DNA from: Lentisphaeria bacterium
GTDB taxonomy: Bacteria; Verrucomicrobiota; Lentisphaeria; Oligosphaerales; Oligosphaeraceae
Reading direction: 5' to 3'
Length of the DNA: 5,588 nucleotides
Assembly: GCA_028699735.1 (NCBI GenBank)
Contig: JAQVUB010000196.1
Span: forward strand, 1 to 5,588
Below the pieces are notes generated by a model that saw only the letters and a list, made by a program, of their open reading frames with translations, did no database searches and had not been told where the DNA came from. The translations under genes and the position numbers were made by a program. Positions within the stretch are counted from its first letter, which is position 1. The number at the start of each line of letters is the position of its first letter. This document shows, in pieces, positions 1 to 5,471 of this stretch.

Positions 1-153
1 ACTGACGTATTACCCCCCCCCTGCCCCCCTGCACGTCAGAATTTTCATGTATTATATTAATATTTTTACTTTTTGTTCTGGCAAAGCCCCGGCCTGGGAG
101 TAAACCCACTTCATGCAGAATTCGTAACCATCTTTATTGAGAGACCATTCCCT
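1..153 (+). promoter_or_regulatory. gltA upstream region with poly-C hairpin and AT-rich stretch
   Basis: No gene is visible here. A 7-bp perfect inverted repeat (CTGACGT at 2-8, ACGTCAG at 33-39) encloses a cytosine-rich loop with a run of nine C (13-21) and a run of six C (24-29). It is followed by an AT-rich stretch at about 40-70 (ATGTATTATATTAATATT) that could hold a -10 element, but no convincing -35/-10 pair can be assigned. The ribosome binding site is probably GAGAGA at 139-144, nine bases before the ATG at 154. The frame stays open upstream to a TTG at 73, but that stretch does not look like citrate synthase sequence, so it is treated as leader. Confidence 0.4.
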
Positions 154-1476
154 ATGACCCTGGCGAAAGAAATTTTGAAAGCAAAGCTGCTCTACAATGG
201 GCAGGAGTATGAATTACCGGTTTTGTGCGGTTCGGAAGGCGAGAAATCCCTGGACATCCGAAAATTACGTGCACAAAGCGGGCTGATTACCTATGATCCC
301 GGTTTTGTCAATACGGGTTCCTGCGAAAGCAGCATTACCTTTATTGATGGGGAAAAAGGGATTTTGCGCCATCGCGGCTATGACATTGAGGATCTTGCCA
401 GACATTGCAGTTTTCTCGATGTCGCCTATCTTCTGGTACATGGTTTCCTGCCATCGGTCTCCGAACGCGCGGCTTTCAGCGAACTGATGAATCAGCATTC
501 GCTGTTGCATGAAGACATGCGGCATTTTTTCCAGCACTATCCCGATCACGCTCATCCGATGGCCATGCTTTCGGCGATGGCCGTTTCTCTTTCCACCTTT
601 TATCCGGAACTGGAACGCAATCCTAATGAAGCCATCGACAGCACAGTAGCCCGGTTACTGTCAAAATTGCGTACCATTGCCGCCTTTTCCTACAAAAAGA
701 TCAAGGGGCATCCGATTGTTTATCCGCGACAGGATTTACGTTACTGCGAAAATTTTCTGAACATGATGTTTTACACGCCAGTGAACAACTATTCACCCGA
801 TCCGGTTATCACCAAGGCAATGAATCAGTTGCTGATTCTGCATGCTGACCACGAGCAGAACTGTTCATCGTCGGTGGTTAAAGCGGTTGGTTCCTCGGGG
901 GCAAATCTCTACGCATCGATTTCGGCAGGCATCTGTGCTTTATGGGGGCCGATGCATGGTGGTGCCAATCAGGAAGTCATTGAAATGCTGGAAAACATCC
1001 AGCGCTACGATGGCGGGAATGTCGGCAATGTCATTGAGCGTGCCCGGAAAAAGACCGATGGCTTCCGGCTATTTGGGTTTGGGCATCGCGTTTACAAGAC
1101 CTATGATCCCCGCGCCCGGGTTGCCAAGGAAATCTGCAAGAGCGTCCTGAATCATCTGCATCATCAGGATGCCCTGCTGGATATCGCGCTCAAACTTGAA
1201 GAGGCCGCCCTAGCGGATGCGTACTTCCAGGAGCGCAATCTGTATCCCAATGTCGATTTCTATACCGGTTTGACCTATCGTGCCTTGGGAATCCCGACCA
1301 ATATGTTCACGGTCATGTTTGCCATCGGCAGACTGCCTGGCTGGATCGCACAGTGGCTCGAACTGCACGGCGATCCCGACAACCGCATCTTCCGCCCAAG
1401 GCAGGTCTATGTCGGCCCGAAACAACGCAACGTCGCCGATAACTGGGAAGTCCTCAGGAATGATATGAAGGCTTAG
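154..1476 (+). CDS. gltA: Citrate synthase (type II/hexameric-like, GltA)
   Basis: This 440-residue protein is a citrate synthase, which condenses acetyl-CoA with oxaloacetate to citrate and CoA as the entry step of the cytoplasmic TCA cycle. The active-site triad is visible: H268 in GPMHGGAN, H311 in GFGHRVYKTYDPRA and D368 in NVDFYTG, matching E. coli GltA H264, H305 and D362. The conserved HADHEQN begins at residue 230 and RPRQVYVG lies near the C-terminus. An N-terminal beta-rich segment (residues 1-50, with LDIRKLRAQSGLITYDPGF) and the length, near E. coli's 427, point to the Gram-negative hexameric type. The position of E. coli C206, linked to NADH inhibition, is V210 (FYTPVNNY), so allosteric control may differ. 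ATG 154 is chosen because GAGAGA lies nine bases upstream and homology begins just after it. The gene is monocistronic and followed by hairpins. Paralogous 2-methylcitrate synthase is less likely given these motifs. Confidence 0.96.
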   Translation: MTLAKEILKAKLLYNGQEYELPVLCGSEGEKSLDIRKLRAQSGLITYDPGFVNTGSCESSITFIDGEKGILRHRGYDIEDLARHCSFLDVAYLLVHGFLPSVSERAAFSELMNQHSLLHEDMRHFFQHYPDHAHPMAMLSAMAVSLSTFYPELERNPNEAIDSTVARLLSKLRTIAAFSYKKIKGHPIVYPRQDLRYCENFLNMMFYTPVNNYSPDPVITKAMNQLLILHADHEQNCSSSVVKAVGSSGANLYASISAGICALWGPMHGGANQEVIEMLENIQRYDGGNVGNVIERARKKTDGFRLFGFGHRVYKTYDPRARVAKEICKSVLNHLHHQDALLDIALKLEEAALADAYFQERNLYPNVDFYTGLTYRALGIPTNMFTVMFAIGRLPGWIAQWLELHGDPDNRIFRPRQVYVGPKQRNVADNWEVLRNDMKA

Positions 1477-1504
1477 GCACTGTCCGCTCAAAAAAACGGC
1501 CATA

Positions 1505-1536
1505 GACACCCGGGGCAGAAATGCCCCGTCCGTGTC
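1505..1536 (+). terminator. Stem-loop just downstream of gltA
   Basis: CGGGGCA (1511-1517) and TGCCCCG (1522-1528) form a perfect 7-bp GC-rich stem around the tetraloop GAAA. An outer 5-bp helix, GACAC (1505-1509) with GTGTC (1532-1536), is separated from it by a small internal loop. It begins 28 bases after the gltA stop. No T-tract follows directly, so it may be an mRNA 3'-end stabilising hairpin rather than a complete intrinsic terminator. The hairpin is clear; its role is inferred. Confidence 0.55.
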
Positions 1537-1609
1537 CCGTCCGTACTATCATCCATAATCTTGTTTTTGGTGAAAGATTTTTTAAACAGGACACGCAAGT
1601 TTCCTGCCT

Positions 1610-1641
1610 TGAGATGCTTTCTCATTTTTGAGAATTTTTTT
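1610..1641 (+). terminator. Probable intrinsic terminator for gltA
   Basis: TTCTCA (1619-1624), loop TTTT, TGAGAA (1629-1634) is followed directly by seven T (1635-1641), the layout of a Rho-independent terminator, although the stem is short and AT-rich. An upstream TGAGA (1610-1614) can pair instead with TCTCA (1620-1624), giving a competing hairpin followed by five T. Either form would end transcription coming from gltA before the convergent minus-strand gene. Confidence 0.6.
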
Positions 1642-1687
1642 GGGGTTGTTGTTTTATTGTGATGAAAGAGAACCGCTATGGTTTCTG

Positions 1688-1811
1688 CCTCCTAAGACGA
1701 CGAGGAGGGAAATGACCACACAAGCTTGCACGGACCAGGGGGGGAGCCGGCGAGACGCCGGCGCTCCATATTCCCTCCGACGGAGACGACAAGGAGGGAA
1801 GTTACCACATA
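1688..1811. repeat. Three-hairpin palindromic (REP/BIME-like) element
   Basis: A GC-rich palindrome at 1743-1767 (stem CCGGCG/CGCCGG, loop AGA, extended by GGAG/CTCC past a 2-nt bulge) is flanked by two related hairpins. The left one pairs CCTCC (1688-1692) with GGAGG (1704-1708). The right one pairs TTCCCTCC (1771-1778) with GGAGGGAA (1793-1800). The flanks are also direct repeats: 1695-1722 and 1784-1811 agree at 24 of 28 positions, sharing AGACGAC, GGAGGGAA and ACCACA. A run of seven G (1738-1744) precedes the palindrome. The position between convergent genes is typical of REP-like sequences. It shows no coding capacity. Dispersal in the genome is inferred, since only one array is visible here. 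Confidence 0.65.
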
Positions 1812-1880
1812 GGGTTCAAGGTACAAGCATGAAATTTTGCACAGCGATCTCTTACCTCAACGCAACAACCTTTAAAATTT

Positions 1881-1915
1881 TTCGAGTCTTTTTGTGTTTT
1901 TTCGTTGTTAAAAAA
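1881..1915. repeat. Degenerate T-rich short-period repeat, probable interspersed repeat remnant
   Basis: The stretch is a loose tandem of units of about 9-11 bases, each mixing TTT with CGAG, TGTG or CGTTG, and it ends in AAAAAA. It resembles the family of intergenic TTTCGTG-type repeats that I recall from many environmental bacterial genomes, here decayed. It lies just 3' of the minus-strand hydrolase gene. Family membership is from memory and has not been tested. Confidence 0.35.
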
Positions 1916-1937
1916 TAGGTTGTGGACGCCAGTCCAC
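1910..1937 (-). terminator. Candidate terminator after the minus-strand hydrolase gene
   Basis: Read on the minus strand, GTGGAC, loop TGGC, GTCCAC (1937-1922) forms a perfect 6-bp stem starting six bases after the TAA at 1946-1944. Six bases further on comes a run of six T (1915-1910). The gap between stem and T-run is longer than ideal, so strength is uncertain. The location at the end of the two-gene minus-strand unit supports the call. Confidence 0.5.
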
Positions 1938-1943
1938 CCCAAG

Positions 1944-3887
1944 TTATCTTCTGCTTGTCCAGTTGCTGATGACTTGGACTTTTCCGTCCAGTGCTTTAAG
2001 GACATCCGGAAAATCAAAGAATTGCAGGATGGCTTGGGGGTGGGATGCAGACGGCCAGTGTGCAAGCGGGTCTTCGATCCATTCCTGGAAGGACACCGGG
2101 CTGTCGACGAGAAAGACTTCGTCGATTCGTTTTTCGAGCAGCGCAGCAAAGGTTGCGATGATCGCCCCCTGTCCGCGGCCATGCAGGGAAATTTTCTCCG
2201 CCCCTTCGGCTGTCAGCAGGTCGATCACCCGAAGCACGTCGAATACACGCCGTCCCAGGTAGCTTTCCTGCAGCATGCTGCCATAGCCATGCATCATATA
2301 ATCCATGCCGTAAACAGCGAAAAAGGCCTGTTCGTCATTCTTGGGGTCGTCTTCCGGGCGTGATTCCCCCATACCACGCGGGTCGATGGAATAGATTTCA
2401 CGGCTCGCGGCAAGCTGGCGGAAATACGCGTTTCCGGTCAGATCCCAATCGCTGGCCACATCCGGCAGATAGAGACAGACGTCGCGCTCGACATCAAGCG
2501 TGTTGACACACCCCGGCTGGCGTACGTTTTTATGCACAATGGCACGAATGCCGGGTTCTTCCGTCTCCACCGCATAACGTGCCCAGATTTCCTGCTGATC
2601 AGCAATCTGATAAACACAGGCTCTGGGAATTCGGAAATGCGGCACCCCGCAACGCTGGGGCATCTGCAACAACTCCTCCAGCTTCTTTTGCAGAGCAACC
2701 TTGTCAAGCGGCGGGCGTTTTGCAGCCAGCTCCCTTGCCTGTTGTTGTATCAAATCCGAGATGCTGACTGAACCGGCCATAAGAACATTTCCATCCGGAC
2801 AAACTTGGATTTGGTCTTCGGCAAGAGGAGTCACCTCGACCTGCTGAGCTTTTCTTCCGGTCTGGCGGCAGAAGAAATCTACCATAGCCTCCTGATTATG
2901 GATGGAGTAGCCATGTGTCGTCGGCCCCAGGAACATCTCGAACTTATCGACAGCCCCGAGCACTTCATAAAATGCCTTCAGATCCTTGTAAGCCTCGATA
3001 AATCCCCGCCGTTCGAAGAAATCGTATTTTTGTCCGAGCATAATCGCCGGTTGCGGGGCGCGAACGATCATCAGGTCGGCCAGTTCAAGACCTGCGCCTA
3101 GAATGCCGCGGGGATACTGTTCGGCATCGCGGGGCAGCTCATTTTCCAGGTCCCCCAGCAGGGTGGTCAGGTGACAGCTTGGTGCAGCCATCGTCAGACG
3201 CGGCTCGCAGGCCCAGAGCCATTCACTTAACGTACCCCCACCAGAATTTCCGGTCACACCTACCTGAGAAGCGTCAACTTCCGGGCGGCCAAGCAGCACG
3301 CTCAGCGCGACGCGTCCATCCCAGACCCGCCACGAGGCAAAACTGTCCCCGAGCAATTCCAGCTGCCGTCCCATGAAATTATGCGCACCGCAAAGTCCCG
3401 GGAATTCCGTCACGCCCTGCTTTTTCAGCAGCGCATACTGATCGCGTTCTCCCTGATGGATCGGATCATAGGCCAGTACCATAAAACCATTTTTTACCAG
3501 TCGCTGGGCAAAACCCTGATAAGTAGGACAAGCTTTTCCTTCCATCGAGTGTCCGCAGGTCGCCAGCACTCCGGGAACTTTGCCGGCTTTGGCAGCTTCG
3601 GGCACATAAAGCAATGCACTGACCAGAAACCCTGGACGGCTCTCAAACAACAGCTTCTCCAGATGCCACCCATCAAACTGCTTGATACCAGTCACCCTCA
3701 GATTCAATGGAACGGTTTCCGGCCAGGGCCCGAAGGCTTTTTCCACCGCCGCCTTGATTTTCTGCTGATAAGCAAGAGCCTGTTGTGCTGTCTTGATCTC
3801 TTTCAGCTCCGCCTGACGAAATTCTTTTGCCTTGCGCAGTTTTGCCACATAATAATCCACAACCATGTGCTGGTAACCAGTCGGCAT
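1944..3887 (-). CDS. Tandem alpha/beta hydrolase, acetyl xylan esterase-like (second domain degenerate)
   Basis: The 647-residue protein has two alpha/beta-hydrolase domains and no signal peptide or membrane segment, so it is probably cytoplasmic. Domain 1 (about residues 60-345) resembles acetyl xylan esterase/AXE1-type hydrolases. Its proposed triad is S215 in GNSGGG, D289 in GQKYDFF and H325 in GPTTHGYS, preceded by GHSMEGK and a YDPIHQGER segment. Domain 2 (about 400-647) keeps DPRGMGES and the elbow HGRGQG, but glycine (G572) occupies the nucleophile position, so it looks non-catalytic. The protein stops at VISNWTSRR, a strand-like segment after which a final acid/His region would be expected. 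ATG 3887 is preferred because GGAGGA (3899-3894) lies six bases upstream; a TTG at 3914 overlaps the previous stop but lacks such a site. The gene follows the HD-CoaD gene by 23 bases and is probably co-transcribed. A carbohydrate or small-ester deacylase is plausible; the substrate is unknown. Confidence 0.85.
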   Translation of the reverse strand: MPTGYQHMVVDYYVAKLRKAKEFRQAELKEIKTAQQALAYQQKIKAAVEKAFGPWPETVPLNLRVTGIKQFDGWHLEKLLFESRPGFLVSALLYVPEAAKAGKVPGVLATCGHSMEGKACPTYQGFAQRLVKNGFMVLAYDPIHQGERDQYALLKKQGVTEFPGLCGAHNFMGRQLELLGDSFASWRVWDGRVALSVLLGRPEVDASQVGVTGNSGGGTLSEWLWACEPRLTMAAPSCHLTTLLGDLENELPRDAEQYPRGILGAGLELADLMIVRAPQPAIMLGQKYDFFERRGFIEAYKDLKAFYEVLGAVDKFEMFLGPTTHGYSIHNQEAMVDFFCRQTGRKAQQVEVTPLAEDQIQVCPDGNVLMAGSVSISDLIQQQARELAAKRPPLDKVALQKKLEELLQMPQRCGVPHFRIPRACVYQIADQQEIWARYAVETEEPGIRAIVHKNVRQPGCVNTLDVERDVCLYLPDVASDWDLTGNAYFRQLAASREIYSIDPRGMGESRPEDDPKNDEQAFFAVYGMDYMMHGYGSMLQESYLGRRVFDVLRVIDLLTAEGAEKISLHGRGQGAIIATFAALLEKRIDEVFLVDSPVSFQEWIEDPLAHWPSASHPQAILQFFDFPDVLKALDGKVQVISNWTSRR

Positions 3888-3899
3888 GTCCTCTCCTCC
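3888..3899 (-). promoter_or_regulatory. Strong Shine-Dalgarno deciding the hydrolase start
   Basis: On the minus strand GGAGGAGAGG (3899-3890) stands directly before ATG 3887, with GGAGGA at six-base spacing. This is the best ribosome binding site in the window and supports ATG 3887 over the TTG at 3914, which overlaps the preceding TGA stop in the form TTGA. Confidence 0.75.
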
Positions 3900-3910
3900 A
3901 AAGTTTCTCG

Positions 3911-5062
3911 TCAACCGAAAAGCTCTTCGATTGACTGTTGATAATAGTTGTATTTATGCGGGTAATAAATGCTGTCCCGCCCCTTGACTTCAAACTTGGC
4001 CATACTGTTCAATGCTGAACTGCTGACATGTTCGAGCTCTTTGTCACAGGGGATATACACTGCGCGGGTTTCTGGACGCATCTCCTGCATGAAACAAAGT
4101 TGATTCATCTCATAATCCAGATCATAGCCATTACGCAGACCGCGTACCAGAGTCACATCCGAAAAGACCGATTCCTGATCGATAAAATCCACCATCAGCG
4201 TCTTGAAATTCACCACCTCATGAAAAGGCAGATCGCGTACCACACGATCATCCTTCTCCACATGCTTCTGCGGATTAATACCGACCGCCACAATCACCTT
4301 GTCAAACATCAATTCCGCCTTTTCAAGAATCGACAAATGCCCAATATGAAAAGGATTGAAGGTACCGGCATACACACCCACCCGCGGCCGGCGACGCTCG
4401 AGGTACTCGATCAAAAACCGCATGTTCGCGCGACACTTCGGGAAACGCCGGCTGAAACGGCTGAAAAACTCACTGCGTCCGCGACGATATTCCACCATGT
4501 TCAGATATTGATACTCGCGGAAGATCTGAAATTCGTAGCCGAGCAAATCCACTGGATTGCCATGCAGAATGACGTGGCAGTCATATTCGTGAAAGCGAGC
4601 GGCAAGTTCATCGCTTTCGTTCTGATCCTTTGTCGCCAGAATGGCCTGACGGATGGCTGACCGTGCGTGTGCAGGGATCGGCAGTTGATAGCGCTCCGTG
4701 ATGAAATCAAAGACCTCCGCCGAACGATCCTCGCTGTCTTCCCCCTGCGGATACCAGATCACATCATGAAACAACGCTGTCAGTAAAAGCTTTGCCTGCA
4801 TTTCCGGATCAGAAGGCAGCGTTTCATGAATGCGTTCACAAAGAGAGAGAAGGTGTTCCAGTGTATGAAAATGACGGTGGGGCTGCTGATACGCGGCAAG
4901 CACCTTCCCAAACCAAGGCGAAGCGAAATCCAAATGATAATGATTGCCTGCATTGACAAGCCCGGTGATCCGGGAAATCAGTTCCGCTGCACTGCGCTGA
5001 CGATGCAGACTGTCCACAAAACAGGGCATCGGCAATGAATTCTTGTCCATTTTCTTGCTCAT
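3911..5062 (-). CDS. coaD: Fused HD-superfamily phosphohydrolase and phosphopantetheine adenylyltransferase (CoaD-like)
   Basis: The 383-residue protein joins two enzyme-like domains. Residues 20-222 resemble the predicted metal-dependent HD phosphohydrolases of COG4339: HRHFHTLEH (62-70), FHD (98-100), EDRSAE, ILATKD, YDCHVI with D161, and a GR-rich C-terminal helix. These supply the usual H...HD...D metal ligands. Residues 227-383 match CoaD in length and motifs: GTFNPFHIGH (233-242, HxGH nucleotide-binding motif), K266 in NPQK, VRGLRNGYDLDYE (R307, R310) and HVSSS (345-349). CoaD transfers AMP from ATP to 4'-phosphopantetheine, making dephospho-CoA. The symbol applies only to the C-terminal domain; the HD substrate is unknown. 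ATG 5062 is chosen because AGGTGG (5075-5070) lies seven bases upstream and the HD match starts soon after. ATG 5098 and a TTG at 5236 are in frame, but the added residues look non-coding. It heads a unit with the downstream hydrolase. Confidence 0.88.
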   Translation of the reverse strand: MSKKMDKNSLPMPCFVDSLHRQRSAAELISRITGLVNAGNHYHLDFASPWFGKVLAAYQQPHRHFHTLEHLLSLCERIHETLPSDPEMQAKLLLTALFHDVIWYPQGEDSEDRSAEVFDFITERYQLPIPAHARSAIRQAILATKDQNESDELAARFHEYDCHVILHGNPVDLLGYEFQIFREYQYLNMVEYRRGRSEFFSRFSRRFPKCRANMRFLIEYLERRRPRVGVYAGTFNPFHIGHLSILEKAELMFDKVIVAVGINPQKHVEKDDRVVRDLPFHEVVNFKTLMVDFIDQESVFSDVTLVRGLRNGYDLDYEMNQLCFMQEMRPETRAVYIPCDKELEHVSSSALNSMAKFEVKGRDSIYYPHKYNYYQQSIEELFG

Positions 5063-5234
5063 CTTTCCACCACCTGATGACGATGCCCTGATATACATGA
5101 AAAAAATCCCGAAACGGCTTTCGTCGTCACTTGCAAAATATAGTGCTCCAATCAGATTCTGACCCTTTTTTTTGTCCGGAACCCGGTTATATTTGAGGAT
5201 ATGAGGTAAGGCGTCAGTGAAACTGGAAAATGGC
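5063..5234 (-). other. Leader/promoter region of the HD-CoaD gene, no gene seen
   Basis: This stretch separates the HD-CoaD start from the repeat array. The AGGTGG ribosome binding site is at 5075-5070. TATATT on the minus strand (5142-5137) could be a -10 hexamer about 75 bases before the start codon, but I see no good -35 at the usual distance. A run of eight A on the minus strand (eight T at 5166-5173) and two nearby CCGG tetramers (AACCGGGTTCCGG, minus strand) are present without clear meaning. Nothing here looks coding. Confidence 0.35.
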
Positions 5235-5471
5235 ATGGACGAGGGACGAGGGACGATGGACGAGGGACCCTATGGACCTTATGGACCTTATGGACCCTAT
5301 GGACAATGGACGAGGGACCATATGGACATACTGCCAGACTGTAATCGGCAGTCAGCTGTTGGTTAATAGCTGCTGGTTGTCCATGTGGTCCATCGTCCAT
5401 TGTCCATAGGGTCCATAAGGTCCATAAGGTCCATAGGGTCCCTCGTCCCTCGTCCATCGTCCATCGTCCAT
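5235..5471. repeat. Long inverted repeat, 94-bp arms (56 bp perfect core)
   Basis: The arm at 5235-5328 is the reverse complement of 5378-5471 at 89 of 94 positions. The core, 5258-5313 against 5393-5448, is perfect over 56 bases. The 49-base spacer contains its own inverted repeat, CTGCC (5331-5335) with GGCAG (5347-5351). Both arms are made of GGAC-started units in the same order: heptamers (GGACGAG, GGACGAT), then four nonamers (GGACCCTAT, GGACCTTAT twice, GGACCCTAT), then GGACAAT and further units. The DNA could extrude as a cruciform, and RNA from either strand would fold into a long hairpin. Confidence 0.9.

Noticed and set aside
13..29. G-quadruplex on the minus strand
   Set aside because: Only two separate runs are present (G9 and G6). 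They could be subdivided, but the usual four distinct tracts with loops are not seen, so the call would be weak.
73..153. In-frame extension of citrate synthase from a TTG at 73
   Set aside because: The added 27 residues do not resemble the family's N-terminus, and GAGAGA is well spaced from ATG 154.
1628..1918. 96-codon open frame between gltA and the hydrolase
   Set aside because: It translates a terminator T-run, the three-hairpin element and the T-rich repeat; composition reflects repeats, not a protein.
1802..2182. 126-codon minus-strand frame overlapping the hydrolase 3' end
   Set aside because: Considered as a frameshifted continuation of the hydrolase, but beyond the stop it only translates repeat sequence.
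1905..2363. 152-codon open frame on the plus strand
   Set aside because: Antisense to the hydrolase C-terminal domain and starts inside the degenerate repeat and terminator.
3381..3941. 186-codon open frame on the plus strand
   Set aside because: Antisense shadow of the hydrolase gene, running into its upstream region, with no recognisable motifs.
4028..4660. 210-codon open frame on the plus strand
   Set aside because: It lies wholly antisense to the HD-CoaD gene, whose motifs are clear. Its peptide matches no family I recognise and has no good ribosome binding site.
5063..5236. In-frame extension of the HD-CoaD protein to TTG 5236 or ATG 5098
   Set aside because: The added residues look non-coding and abut the repeat array; ATG 5062 has AGGTGG at good spacing.
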